From NCBI GenBank assembly GCA_963831605.1, contig CAWHQR010000005.1:449416-513415 (forward strand): a DNA stretch of 64,000 nucleotides, in the 5' to 3' direction. Shown one piece after another: positions 32,149 to 40,698 of this stretch (position 1 is the stretch's first letter; each line of letters begins with the position of its first letter). The notes below the pieces were generated by a model, which saw only the letters and a program-made list of their open reading frames with translations, did no database searches and had not been told where the DNA came from. The DNA is from DASUPK01 sp963831605. GTDB taxonomy: Bacteria; Actinomycetota; Thermoleophilia; Solirubrobacterales; 70-9. Both the position numbers and the translations under genes were made by a program.

Positions 32149-33336
32149 CTAGCTCGCCTCCGCATTGGCCAGCTCGACGACCTTCTCGGCGGCGCCGAGC
32201 ATGGTCTTCTCGACGTGAAGGTTGGGCAGGTCGGCGTCCGCAAGCAGGCCGAGCCCCTCCTCGGAGTTGGTGCCGTCCAGGCGGACGACCAGCGGCACGC
32301 CGATGTCGATCTTGCTCGACGCCTCGATGATGCCCTTGGCGATCTCGTCGCAGCGGGTGATGCCGCCGAAGATGTTGAAGAGGATCGCGACGACCTTCTC
32401 GTCGGAGGTGATCACCTCGAGCGCGTCGATGATCGCCTCGGCCTTGGAGCCGCCGCCGGCGTCCAGGAAGTTGGCTGGCTTGCCGCCGGCCTGCGCGACC
32501 ACGTCGAGGGTCGACATGCAGAGGCCGGCGCCGTTGCCGAGGATGCCGATGTCGCCGTCGAGCTTCACGTAGGTGAGGCCCTTCTCCTTCGCCATCCGCT
32601 CCTGCTCGTCCTCGATGAAGCCCTCCTCGAGGCCGGCGAGATCCTCGTGGCGGAAGAGGGCGGAGTTGTCGATCGTCACCTTCGCGTCGAGCGCCACCAC
32701 GTCCCGGTCCTTGGTCACCACCAGCGGGTTGACCTCGATCAGGGTCGCGTCGCTCTCGTTGAAGGCCGTGAACAGCTTCGCCATCATCTCCGCGGTCTTC
32801 TCTCGGGCGTCCTCGGGAACGCCGGCGTCCGCGGCCAGCGCAGCGGCCTGGGCATCGCCGAATCCCTCATGCGGGTCGACGTGGCGGCGCACCAGCGCGT
32901 CCGGGTCCTTGTCCGCGATCTCCTCGACGTTCATCCCGCCCATGGTGGACAGCATCGCCAGAAGCTTCTTGGCCGAGCGGTCAAGGATGACCGAGGCGTA
33001 GTACTCGGCCTCGATCTCGGAGGCTCCCTCGACCCAGACCTGGTGAACGGTGAACGGGCCCTCGCCGCGGGGCCCGCGGATGTCCATCCCGAGGATGGCG
33101 CCGGCGTGCTCCTCGGCCTCGGCCTTGTCGGCGGCGACCTTGATGCCGCCCGCCTTGCCGCGGCCGCCGATCTGAACCTGGGCCTTGATCACGCACGGAT
33201 AGCCGATCTCCTCGGCAGCCTGCACGGCGCCTTCGACGGTCTCGGCGACTCGGCCCTCGGGAACGGGAACTCCGTGTCCGGCGAAGAGCTGTTTTCCCTG
33301 ATACTCGAGGAGATCCAAGGCCGCGAGAGAGTACAC
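32149..33336 (-). CDS. sucC: succinyl-CoA synthetase beta subunit
   Basis: 395 residues from a GTG at 33336. A TTG at 33318 gives MDLLEYQGKQLFAGHGVPVP, the usual SucC start, and may be the true one; neither has a clear ribosome binding site. ATP-grasp domain with YPCVIKAQVQIGGRGKAGGI, LTVHQ-type residues in GPFTVHQVWVEG, and the C-terminal flavodoxin-like part with ANFLDAGGGSKAEAI and FNIFGGITRCDEIAKGI. Couples with SucD. The region upstream to the divergent HAD gene is 73 bases. Confidence 0.95.
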   Translation of the reverse strand: MYSLAALDLLEYQGKQLFAGHGVPVPEGRVAETVEGAVQAAEEIGYPCVIKAQVQIGGRGKAGGIKVAADKAEAEEHAGAILGMDIRGPRGEGPFTVHQVWVEGASEIEAEYYASVILDRSAKKLLAMLSTMGGMNVEEIADKDPDALVRRHVDPHEGFGDAQAAALAADAGVPEDAREKTAEMMAKLFTAFNESDATLIEVNPLVVTKDRDVVALDAKVTIDNSALFRHEDLAGLEEGFIEDEQERMAKEKGLTYVKLDGDIGILGNGAGLCMSTLDVVAQAGGKPANFLDAGGGSKAEAIIDALEVITSDEKVVAILFNIFGGITRCDEIAKGIIEASSKIDIGVPLVVRLDGTNSEEGLGLLADADLPNLHVEKTMLGAAEKVVELANAEAS

Positions 33337-33409
33337 AACGCCCGGTCAGGCGGGCGGAGGGGGCCGGGAGCGGTCCAATCGTGCAAATTGCCATAATCCC
33401 GCGGCTCTC

Positions 33410-34093
33410 ATGGCCCTTCCCAAGCTGAAAGACATCAAGTGGGTGACTACGGACTGCTACGGCACCCTGATCGACTGGGAGAAGGGCATCAGCGACGCCT
33501 TCAAGCGGGAGGCCGACCGCGATGGCCTCACGATCGATGGCCCGGCCTTCCTGCAGAGCTTCTTCGAGAAGCAGGCCCAGATCATGTCCGGCTCCTACGA
33601 GCTCTATGCGGAGGTGCTGCGCAGGGCCGCCGTGCAGGCCGCGGAGGAGATCGACTGGACGATCGAGCCCTCGCGTGCCCAGTTCCTACCTGACAGCGTG
33701 GCGTCCTGGCCCCCTTTTCGCGAGGCAAACGCCGCGCTGGACCGCCTTCGGGACCGGTACGAGATCGGCATCATCTCCAACGTCGACGACAAGCTGCTGG
33801 GAATCTCCCGCCGCCATCTGCGCACCGACCTCGACCTCGTGGTCACCGCCCAGCAGGTCCGCAGCTACAAGCCCGACAACACCCACCTGCGTGAGTGCGC
33901 TCGCCGGATCGGCGGCAAGAAGGGCTGGGTCCACATCGCCTCGGGCTATGAGACCGACGTCGGTCCCGCGCTGAAGCTGAACGTGCCCACCATCTGGGTC
34001 AACCGGCACGGCGAGAAGCTCGAGGGGCGCAAGGCGCCGGACGCGACCGTCAAGAACATCCGCGAAGCCGCGGCAAAGCTCGGCGCGAAGTAG
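33410..34093 (+). CDS. HAD-family (S)-2-haloacid dehalogenase-like hydrolase (type II)
   Basis: 227 residues. KWVTTDCYGTLIDWEKGISD carries nucleophile Asp15; IGIISNVDDKLLGISRRHL is motif II; VRSYKPDNTHLRECARRI has the motif III Lys; IASGYETDVGPALKLNVPTI is motif IV. The order and length match type II haloacid dehalogenases (about 220-230 residues), which release halide or, in many cases, act on other small substrates. Its real substrate is unknown. CATAAT at 33392-33397 could be its -10 box. Confidence 0.85.
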   Translation: MALPKLKDIKWVTTDCYGTLIDWEKGISDAFKREADRDGLTIDGPAFLQSFFEKQAQIMSGSYELYAEVLRRAAVQAAEEIDWTIEPSRAQFLPDSVASWPPFREANAALDRLRDRYEIGIISNVDDKLLGISRRHLRTDLDLVVTAQQVRSYKPDNTHLRECARRIGGKKGWVHIASGYETDVGPALKLNVPTIWVNRHGEKLEGRKAPDATVKNIREAAAKLGAK

Positions 34094-34121
34094 GTGCGAG
34101 GGCGCGCGTAGCGCGACCCGT

Positions 34122-35891
34122 TCATTCAATAATCGCAAGGAGGTCGCCAGAGTTGACCGCGGCGCCCTCCTTGGCGGCGAGCTTGGTGATCTTGCCCGAC
34201 TTGTGGGCGGTGATCTCGTTTTCCATCTTCATCGCCTCGATCACGCAGACGAGGTCGCCCTCCGAGACCTCCTGCCCCTCCTCGACCGGAACCTTGAAGA
34301 TGTTGCCCTGGAGCGGCGCCACGAGGTCGTCGCCGGAGGCGGAGCTGGCAGCGCCGCCGGAGCGCTCACGGCGCGGGGGCTTCCGCAGGCCCCCTCCGAC
34401 GGCCACCGCTGCCGGCGCTCCGGCCGCGTCGCCGATCACCTTGACGTCGAAGAGCTTCCCGCCCACCTCCACCTGGTAGCTGCGCTCCGCCTTGCCATCC
34501 GCGGCCTCCTCGTCCCTTGAGGAGGAGGGAGCCGCCTCGGGTGCCAGAGACTTGAGCCACTTCGGATCCTCCGTCAAGTCGCGGCAGGTCTCGCCGTTCG
34601 CCCACTGCTTCGTGGCGAGCAGCGTCTGATGAAACGGGATGAGCGTCGTGAGGCCGCCGATCTCGTACTCGCCAAGCGCCCGCAGCATCCGGGCCGTCGC
34701 CTGCTCGCGGTCGAGGTCCCAGACGATCAGCTTGGCGAACATCGGGTCGTACATCGGCGTCACCTCGGAGCCTGCCTCGACGCCAGAATCGACGCGCACG
34801 CCGGGTCCGGCCGGCTCGCGGTAGGTCGTGATCCGGCCAGGCGCAGGTGCAAAGTTCTTATGCGCAGCCTCGGCGTTGATCCGGCATTCGATTGCATGGC
34901 CGCGCAGCTCCACCTCGTCCTGGGTGATGGACAGCTCCTCGCCCGCCGCGATCCTGACCTGCTCCCGGACGATGTCGAACCCGGTGACCATCTCGGTGAC
35001 GCAGTGCTCGACCTGGACACGGGTGTTCATCTCGAGGAAGAAGTAGTCGTCGCCGACCTGAAGTCCCTCGATCGTCCCGGCCGAGCGGTAGCCGACCGCA
35101 GCGGCGGCGTCCGTGGCGATCTTGCCGATGCGCTCGCGCATCTCCTCGTCGACCAGCGGTCCGGGCGACTCCTCGATCAGCTTCTGGTGGCGGCGCTGAA
35201 TCGAGCAGTCGCGCTCGCCGAGATGGATGACGTTCCCCTTGGAGTCGGCGAGCACCTGGACCTCGACGTGCCTCGGGTCCTCGAGGTAGCGCTCGAGGTA
35301 GACGGTGGGGTCGCTGAAGAACTTCTCGCCCTCGCGCGAGGCGCCCTCGAAGGCGTCCTCGAGCTCGCTCTCCTCCATCGCCACGCGAAAGCCCTTGCCA
35401 CCGCCACCGCCGGCCGCCTTCACCGCGATCGGGTAGCCGATCTCCTTCGCTTTCTTCTTGGCCGCCGCGACGTCATCGACCGGCTCGGTGTCACCCGGGA
35501 CGATCGGCACGCCGGCCTTGTCCATGATCTTCCGCGCCTCCGTCTTCGAGCCCATCGCCTCGATCGCCTTGGGAGGAGGCCCGATCCAGGTGATCTTCGC
35601 CTTCTCGACGGCCTTCGCGAAGGGCGCGTTCTCGGCCAGGAAGCCGTACCCCGGATGGATGGCCTCGGCGCCGGCGGTCGAGGCGACTTCGACGATCTTC
35701 TGGATGTTCAGGTAGCTCTCGGCCGGCGTGGCCGGGCCGAGCAGGAAGGCCTCGTCGGCCTCACGCACGTGCGGAGCATCGCGGTCGAGCTCCGAGTAGA
35801 CGGCGATCGAGGAGATCCCCATCTCCTTCAGAGCCCGGGCGACGCGAATGGCGATCTCGCCGCGGTTTGCGATCAGGACTTTCTCGAACAC
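34122..35891 (-). CDS. accA: acyl-CoA carboxylase alpha subunit (biotin carboxylase plus biotin carrier)
   Basis: 589 residues. Residues 1-450 are biotin carboxylase (MFEKVLIANRGEIAIRVARA, AAGGGGGKGFRVAMEES ATP-grasp loop, FFLEMNTRVQVEHCVTEM). A linker rich in Ala and Ser follows, then the biotin carrier domain with the biotin lysine Lys555 in EAMKMEN, 34 residues from the end. Such fused alpha chains serve acetyl- and propionyl-CoA carboxylases of actinobacteria together with a separate carboxyltransferase; PccB at 48.2 kb and a small epsilon-like protein at 46.3 kb are candidates. The gene is alone, between the dehalogenase-like gene and TauE/SafE. Confidence 0.93.
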   Translation of the reverse strand: MFEKVLIANRGEIAIRVARALKEMGISSIAVYSELDRDAPHVREADEAFLLGPATPAESYLNIQKIVEVASTAGAEAIHPGYGFLAENAPFAKAVEKAKITWIGPPPKAIEAMGSKTEARKIMDKAGVPIVPGDTEPVDDVAAAKKKAKEIGYPIAVKAAGGGGGKGFRVAMEESELEDAFEGASREGEKFFSDPTVYLERYLEDPRHVEVQVLADSKGNVIHLGERDCSIQRRHQKLIEESPGPLVDEEMRERIGKIATDAAAAVGYRSAGTIEGLQVGDDYFFLEMNTRVQVEHCVTEMVTGFDIVREQVRIAAGEELSITQDEVELRGHAIECRINAEAAHKNFAPAPGRITTYREPAGPGVRVDSGVEAGSEVTPMYDPMFAKLIVWDLDREQATARMLRALGEYEIGGLTTLIPFHQTLLATKQWANGETCRDLTEDPKWLKSLAPEAAPSSSRDEEAADGKAERSYQVEVGGKLFDVKVIGDAAGAPAAVAVGGGLRKPPRRERSGGAASSASGDDLVAPLQGNIFKVPVEEGQEVSEGDLVCVIEAMKMENEITAHKSGKITKLAAKEGAAVNSGDLLAIIE

Positions 35892-35938
35892 GGCGGGGGA
35901 GTATTGCGGTTAAGCGGCCACCGGGCCGCTCCACTGCG

Positions 35939-35958
35939 GGAGCGAAGGGCGAAGCCCG
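35939..35958. repeat. 20-base dispersed repeat, copy 1
   Basis: GGAGCGAAGGGCGAAGCCCG directly after the TauE/SafE stop. Its exact reverse complement is at 40656-40675, after the cysH stop. The core GGGC-TTC-GCCC can fold as a small hairpin. Confidence 0.6.
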
Positions 35959-36939
35959 TTAGTCCTTGGCGGCAGCGGCAGCGGGCCGGGACCTGGCCTG
36001 TGCGCGTCGCGCAAGCTCGTGCTCGATCCTCGCGTCCCGTTCCAGCTCGGCCTGCTCCTCGGGGTCGTGCTGGACCTCCTTGCGGAGCCCGAGCTGGACG
36101 GCGAACAGGCCACCGATGCCGAGAGCCGCGGCGCCAACGACCCACGGGATCAGGTCGGTGTTGGCCTTGTTCATGATGGTGACCCCGGCGCCGATCAGGA
36201 CGAGACCGAGGACGTAGCGCAGGGCACCCTGTGGCCACTTGACTGAGAGGTTCGAGCCCAGGATCACGCCGGGCACGGAGCCAACCAGGATGTTGGCCGC
36301 CAGGCCGAAGTCGACGTTTCCGCTGATGATGTGCGCGACCGAGGCGGCCCAGAGCAGGATCGCCGCGTGGACGACGTCGGTGCCCACAACTCGCCTGGGT
36401 GTAAGCCGGTAGACGGCGATCAGCATGATCCCGATCAGCGTCCCGCTGCCTGCGGAGCTGAGCCCGATCACGAAGCCTGTGGTGGCACCGATTGCGACGG
36501 CGGCGACCTTGTGGCGGGTGTGCATCTCGAAGGTGTCACGTTCCTCGATCTTGTTGGCGAGGAAGAGGCCGCGGAGCAGGGTGGCCGCCCCGACCACCAG
36601 CAGGCAGCCGGCGAGAATCGCGAAAACGGTCTCGTCGAGGTTGTCGCCGAGCTGACGCTTCAGGTAGTCGAGGAACCAAACACCCGCTAGGGCGGACGGG
36701 ACGCTGCCCAGCGCCATCCAGTAGACGAGAGGCATGTAGACGGTCTTCAGCTTCAGGTGCCGCCAGGTGCCGGCGGTCTTGGTGATCGCGGCGTAGAAGA
36801 TGTCCGTGCCGATCGCGGTGGTCGGCTGGATCCCGAAGATCAATACGAGCAGGGGTGTCATCAGGGAGCCGCCACCCATGCCGGTCATGCCGACGAGGAA
36901 GCCCACACCGAGGCCGAAGAAGATGATCGCTGGATCCAT
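35959..36939 (-). CDS. TauE/SafE-family sulfite/anion exporter
   Basis: 326 residues with eight or so membrane helices. The first repeat begins IIFFGLGVGFLVGMTGMGGG, the second AAVAIGATTGFVIGLSSAGS, both with the GxxxGxxGxGGG-like turn of the family. The helices continue to VVGAAALGIGGLFAVQLG, then a charged cytoplasmic tail of 40 residues (VQHDPEEQAELERDARIEHE and Arg/Ala repeats). The family exports sulfite, sulfoacetate or other organosulfur anions. The nearby sulfate assimilation genes make sulfite handling plausible, but that is inference. Confidence 0.82.
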   Translation of the reverse strand: MDPAIIFFGLGVGFLVGMTGMGGGSLMTPLLVLIFGIQPTTAIGTDIFYAAITKTAGTWRHLKLKTVYMPLVYWMALGSVPSALAGVWFLDYLKRQLGDNLDETVFAILAGCLLVVGAATLLRGLFLANKIEERDTFEMHTRHKVAAVAIGATTGFVIGLSSAGSGTLIGIMLIAVYRLTPRRVVGTDVVHAAILLWAASVAHIISGNVDFGLAANILVGSVPGVILGSNLSVKWPQGALRYVLGLVLIGAGVTIMNKANTDLIPWVVGAAALGIGGLFAVQLGLRKEVQHDPEEQAELERDARIEHELARRAQARSRPAAAAAKD

Positions 36940-36992
36940 TTGTGAGTCCGGGGAGGCGGCGATTTGGACGAAAGCCGCTTTTCCACCTTGTT

Positions 36993-37070
36993 CCCTTTCT
37001 TGACCGAAAGGGTCCTAAACGAGGGCGGGACCATAGCGGAACCCAGCTTTTCCCCCTAATAGCTGGGGTT
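36993..37070. promoter_or_regulatory. two inverted repeats between TauE/SafE and an SRPBCC gene
   Basis: This 205-base gap between divergent starts has CCCTTT (36993-36998), eight bases, AAAGGG (37007-37012). A second repeat of arms CCCAGCT/AGCTGGG lies in 37040-37070. Further right GAAACTC...GAGAGTTC could pair in the leader of the SRPBCC mRNA, ahead of its GGGGGAGGAG ribosome binding site. TTGACC overlaps the first loop, but no matching -10 box was found. Their function is unknown. Confidence 0.35.
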
Positions 37071-37144
37071 TCTAGTGCGAGAAGTTGCTAGCTGCGCCTT
37101 CGGCAACGAAACTCCCGAAGTGTGAGAGTTCGGGGGGAGGAGAA

Positions 37145-37624
37145 ATGCCTGACTCAGAGCCGAGGTCGCTGAGATTCGAGGTGAAGGTGGAGACGGCCGC
37201 TTTGCCTGGAGAGGTGATCGATGTCGCCGGGAAGGACTTCTCGGCCCGACGCGCCACGGTATGGCCGAACGTGAGGACGTCGCACCTGGTGATCCACGAC
37301 GAAGGCGATGACTGGGCGGAGGTCACCGAGGGCGGAACCGGGCCTGCGCGGTTCATCTGGGAGCGAAGCCGTTACGAGTGGTCGCAGCCCGGGACCGTCA
37401 CCTCCGTCGTCATCGACTCGAACGCCCTGCTGCCCGGCACGACGTTCGAGCTTCGCGCGGCTCAGCGAGAGGGCGGCAGCGAGGTGGTGATGATCCTGGA
37501 TCGGAGGTTCTCTCCGTCCGGTTGGGGCCGCGTCGGCTATGCGCTCAACCGCCTCGTCGGAGAGCGGGGCTTCAGGTTCATGCTCAGGCAGGCGATGAAG
37601 GGCGTCGAGAAGCAGACCCGCTAG
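37145..37624 (+). CDS. SRPBCC-family protein
   Basis: 159 residues. The start at 37145 follows GGGGGAGGAG closely and gives MPDSEPRSLRFEVKVETAAL. GEVIDVAGKDFSARRATVWP, RFIWERSRYEWSQPGTVTSV and TFELRAAQREGGSEVVMILD are typical alternating strands of the helix-grip fold; a C-terminal helix ends RFMLRQAMKGVEKQTR. An ORF extension of 20 residues upstream lacks a site and is rejected. Its stop shares CTAG (37621-37624) with the Rrf2 stop. Confidence 0.78.
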   Translation: MPDSEPRSLRFEVKVETAALPGEVIDVAGKDFSARRATVWPNVRTSHLVIHDEGDDWAEVTEGGTGPARFIWERSRYEWSQPGTVTSVVIDSNALLPGTTFELRAAQREGGSEVVMILDRRFSPSGWGRVGYALNRLVGERGFRFMLRQAMKGVEKQTR

Positions 37625-38076
37625 CGGGTGATTCGTGCGCCCTCGTCCCGGGTGAGCTCCAGGACGTCGGCCGGGATCGTGCCGTCGCGAAGGTCGGCGA
37701 TGGTGACGTTCTCCAACACCCGGCGAAGCGAGGCGCGAACGGCGATCCAGACCTCGCTGAGCTGCTCGGCGTTGCCTGGATACTTCGTCTGCTCCGGAGC
37801 CTGGTCCTGGATGTTGGCGAGTGGCCCCTCGACCGCGCGGATGACACTGGCGAGGGTGATCTCCTCGGGGGGCTGCGCGAGCCAGTACCCACCGCGGGCG
37901 CCGCGCCGGGCCCGCACCAGCCGGGCGTGCTTGAGCTCGAGCAGGATGTGCTCGAGGAACTGGAGCGGGATGTCCTGCGCCTCGGCGAGCTTCTCGCCCT
38001 TGACGGGCTCGTCGCCGGCAGCGGCCATCTCGACCGCCGCTCGAACGGCGTAGTCGGCTTTCGCGGAGATCCTCAT
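37621..38076 (-). CDS. Rrf2-family transcriptional regulator without Fe-S cysteines
   Basis: 151 residues. MRISAKADYAVRAAVEMAAA is the Rrf2 start and LAEAQDIPLQFLEHILLELK the helix-turn-helix, then VRARRGARGGYWLAQPPEEI, the wing. IscR/NsrR-type members bind a cluster through three cysteines; this protein has no cysteine at all, so it is of the CymR type, which controls cysteine and sulfur metabolism by protein contact. The sulfate assimilation genes start 800 bases away, so they are a natural target (inference). Only 14 bases separate its start codon from that of the PHP gene on the other strand. Confidence 0.85.
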   Translation of the reverse strand: MRISAKADYAVRAAVEMAAAGDEPVKGEKLAEAQDIPLQFLEHILLELKHARLVRARRGARGGYWLAQPPEEITLASVIRAVEGPLANIQDQAPEQTKYPGNAEQLSEVWIAVRASLRRVLENVTIADLRDGTIPADVLELTRDEGARITR

Positions 38077-38090
38077 ATGCTCCGCCGCCG

Positions 38091-38906
38091 ATGATTGACC
38101 TTCAGAGTCATTCGACCTACTCCGACGGAGAGCTGCCGCCCGCGGGTGTGGTGGCGGCCGCCGTGGAGGCGGGCGTGACGACGCTGGCGCTGACCGACCA
38201 CGACGGGATTGACGGCGTGGCGGAGGCCGGGGAGGCGGCGAGCGCGGCCGGCATCGTGCTGATCCCGGCAACGGAGATCTCGTGTGTGCACGGCAGCATC
38301 GATGACATGCACATGCTCGGCTATTGGGTGGACACGACCGCGATTGCGCCCTCCATGGAGCGCGCCCAACGCGAGCGGGTGACCCGCGCGCGCGAGATCG
38401 TCGAGCGGCTCAGCGCCCAGGGCGTGCCGGTCACCTTCGAGGACGCGATCGCGCAGGCCGGCGATGCTTCCTCCGTCGGCCGCCCGCACATCGCGAAGGC
38501 GGCCGGGGTGAAGCCGGATGGCATGAGCGCCTTCTTCGAGGAGTGGCTCATCCCGGGCGCAAAGGCATTCGTCCCCCGCCGCTGGCCTGATGCGGCGGAG
38601 GCCACCGACATCATCCACAGCGTCGGCGGCTCCGCGGTTCTCGCGCATCCCTTCTGGGACATGGACGACCCCAATGAGGTGGCGGCGCTGATCGAGGATC
38701 TCGACGTCGACGGCGTCGAGGTCTTCTACCCGGCCCATGACCGGGCGCAGACCAAGTTCCTGCTGGACGTCTGCAGGGATCGAGGGCTTGCGGCGACCGC
38801 CTCCTCTGACTTTCACGGTCCCAACCACAAGATGTTCAACTCCTTCTGCGCGTATCCGACCTATGACCTCGGCGAGCCGGAGCTTCCGCCCCGCCGCCCT
38901 GACTGA
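38091..38906 (+). CDS. PHP-domain phosphoesterase (3',5'-nucleotide phosphatase/RNase AM-like)
   Basis: 271 residues. MIDLQSHSTYSDGELPPAGV holds the first metal motif; LALTDHDGIDG the second; IPATEISCVHGSIDDMHMLG, SAVLAHPFWDM and ATASSDFHGPNHK the others. The length and motifs match the YciV group, which removes the 3' phosphate of PAP and trims short RNA ends. PAP is the by-product of PAPS-using reactions, so its place next to cysC is meaningful. The stop lies two bases from the cysC stop. Confidence 0.85.
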   Translation: MIDLQSHSTYSDGELPPAGVVAAAVEAGVTTLALTDHDGIDGVAEAGEAASAAGIVLIPATEISCVHGSIDDMHMLGYWVDTTAIAPSMERAQRERVTRAREIVERLSAQGVPVTFEDAIAQAGDASSVGRPHIAKAAGVKPDGMSAFFEEWLIPGAKAFVPRRWPDAAEATDIIHSVGGSAVLAHPFWDMDDPNEVAALIEDLDVDGVEVFYPAHDRAQTKFLLDVCRDRGLAATASSDFHGPNHKMFNSFCAYPTYDLGEPELPPRRPD

Positions 38907-38908
38907 AA

Positions 38909-39460
38909 TCAGGCGGGCTGAGCCGCGGGGATCAGCTGCCGCTCCTCGAGCAGCGAAAGGATCTTCGCCGCGTCCTCCTCGGCCGAGTCGTGCTCGGTGT
39001 CGAGGGTGAGCTCCGGGTTGAGCGGTGGCTCGTAGGGGTCGGAGACGCCGGTGAACTCCTTGATCTCGCCCCTGAAGGCCTTCTCGTAGAGGCCCTTCAC
39101 GTCGCGCTCGGCGCAGACCTCGACCGAGGCCTTCACGAAGACCTCGATGAAGCGGTCGCCCATCGTCTCGCGCGCCTCGTCGCGGATCTCGCGGTAGGGG
39201 GAGATGGCGGCGGTGATCACCGGAACGCCGTTGCGGGAGAGCAGATCGGCCACGAAGGCGATCCGCCGGATGTTCGTGTCGCGGTCCTCCTTGGAGAAGC
39301 CGAGGCCCTTGGAGAGGTTCTCGCGGACGACGTCGCCGTCCAAGAGCTCCACGCGGGAGCCCCGGTCGCGAAGCTCGCGCTCCACGATCTCGGAGATGGT
39401 CGTCTTGCCCGCGCCCGAAAGCCCGGTGAACCAGAGGGTGAATCCCTTCTCGTCAGCCAT
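38909..39460 (-). CDS. cysC: adenylylsulfate (APS) kinase
   Basis: 183 residues. FTLWFTGLSGAGKTTISEIV is the P-loop; RVELLDGDVVRENLSKGLGF and FSKEDRDTNIRRIAFVADLL bind APS; AISPYREIRDEARETMGDRF and IEVFVKASVEVCAERDVKGL complete the fold. It phosphorylates APS to PAPS. The ATG overlaps the end of sat by eight bases. It is the last gene of the sir-cysH-sat-cysC run. Confidence 0.95.
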   Translation of the reverse strand: MADEKGFTLWFTGLSGAGKTTISEIVERELRDRGSRVELLDGDVVRENLSKGLGFSKEDRDTNIRRIAFVADLLSRNGVPVITAAISPYREIRDEARETMGDRFIEVFVKASVEVCAERDVKGLYEKAFRGEIKEFTGVSDPYEPPLNPELTLDTEHDSAEEDAAKILSLLEERQLIPAAQPA

Positions 39461-40538
39461 TTGACTGCTGCTCCTTTGCGTATTCGTCGATCAAGATCTG
39501 AGCCACCTCGGGGCGGCTGAACTCCTGCGGCGGCTTCTCGCCGTTGCCGAGCATCTCGCGCACCTTCGTTCCGCTCAGGAAGACGTGGTCGTCGGCGCCG
39601 TGCGGGCAGGTCTTGCCCGACGCCATTCCCTCGCACTTGTTGCACCAGAAGGTGTGCTCGAAGAAGAGGGGCTGGATGCCGAGCTTGTCGATGTCGAGCC
39701 CGTCGAAGATCTTCTGCGCGTCGTAGGTGCCGTAGTAGTCGCCCACGCCGGCGTGGTCGCGCCCCACGATGAAGTGGGTGCAGCCGTAGTTCCGGCGGGC
39801 GATCGCGTGGAGGATCGCCTCACGGGGACCGGCGTAGTGCATCTTCGAGGGGAAGACGTTGAGGATCACGCGGTCGTTGGGGTAGTAGTCCTCCATCAGG
39901 ACCTCGTAGCAGCGCATCCGCGTCTCGGCGGGGATGTCACCGGCCTTGGTCTTGCCGATCAGCGGGTGGATCATCAGCCCGTCGGTGATCTCGAGCGCCG
40001 TCTTGGTGACGTGCTCGTGGGCGCGGTGGATCGGGTTGCGGGTCTGGAAGGCGACGATCCGCTTCCAGCCGCGGTCCTCGAAAGCCTTCTTCGACTCGGC
40101 CGGGCTCAGCTGGCGCTTGGTGAACGCCTCCTCGTGGTCCGGGAGCTCGTCGATCTCGTAGGTGCCGGCGATGCAGCGGGCGCCCTCCTCGAAGATCGCG
40201 GCGACTCCCGGATGCTCCTTGTCGCCGGTGCCGTAGACCTTCTCGGCCTCCGCGTCCAGGTCGCGCTCGAAGATCTCCGTCACGTTGAGGCGGCCGAGAG
40301 GCTTGCCCTCGTCGGAGGAGACCTCGACGGTGTCGCCCTCGGAGACGTCGAGGTCGGTGGCCAGCGTGATCGGGATCGGCCAGTACTCGCCGCCCGTGAG
40401 CGTCATGTTCTCCACCACGCTCTTCCAATCCTCGGAGCCCTGGGGGCCGGTGAGCGGGGCGAAGCCGCCGTTGCCGATCATCTCGAAGTCGGCGGTCTGG
40501 CGGTCGGTGAGCTGAAGCTTGATGGCAGTCTGTGTCAT
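39453..40538 (-). CDS. sat: ATP sulfurylase (sulfate adenylyltransferase), archaeal/dissimilatory-type single chain
   Basis: 361 residues from the ATG at 40538 (CAAGGACGCC before it). It makes APS from sulfate and ATP. The catalytic VAFQTRNPIHRAHEHVTKTA contains the QTRNPxHRAHE motif, and PSKMHYAGPREAILHAIARR and VGRDHAGVGDYYG the other blocks. A CNKC ... CPHG group near residues 305-325 is a zinc-binding insertion typical of this type. The 160-base stretch in front, up to cysH, holds repeat copy 2 and no gene. Overlaps cysC. Confidence 0.95.
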   Translation of the reverse strand: MTQTAIKLQLTDRQTADFEMIGNGGFAPLTGPQGSEDWKSVVENMTLTGGEYWPIPITLATDLDVSEGDTVEVSSDEGKPLGRLNVTEIFERDLDAEAEKVYGTGDKEHPGVAAIFEEGARCIAGTYEIDELPDHEEAFTKRQLSPAESKKAFEDRGWKRIVAFQTRNPIHRAHEHVTKTALEITDGLMIHPLIGKTKAGDIPAETRMRCYEVLMEDYYPNDRVILNVFPSKMHYAGPREAILHAIARRNYGCTHFIVGRDHAGVGDYYGTYDAQKIFDGLDIDKLGIQPLFFEHTFWCNKCEGMASGKTCPHGADDHVFLSGTKVREMLGNGEKPPQEFSRPEVAQILIDEYAKEQQSNG

Positions 40539-40655
40539 GGCGTCCTTGAGTGGATAAAGGTGATCGGTTCGGTCAGGAAGGTCTCGCGAGGCGGGGTAGC
40601 GTAGCGGCTTCGCCATCAGGCGGGATCGTCTGCGGCCGCCCCGCATAAGTCGCTA

Positions 40656-40675
40656 CGGGCTTCGCCCTTCGCTCC
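40656..40675. repeat. 20-base dispersed repeat, copy 2
   Basis: CGGGCTTCGCCCTTCGCTCC, the reverse complement of 35939-35958, lying 23 bases after the cysH stop in the cysH-sat gap. Confidence 0.6.
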
Positions 40676-40698
40676 AATAGTCAGCGGCCTTGCGATCC

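Noticed and set aside
31408..33396. A 662-codon open frame opposite sucCD
   Set aside because: It is the reverse of two highly conserved TCA-cycle genes and shows no recognisable domain or start signal.
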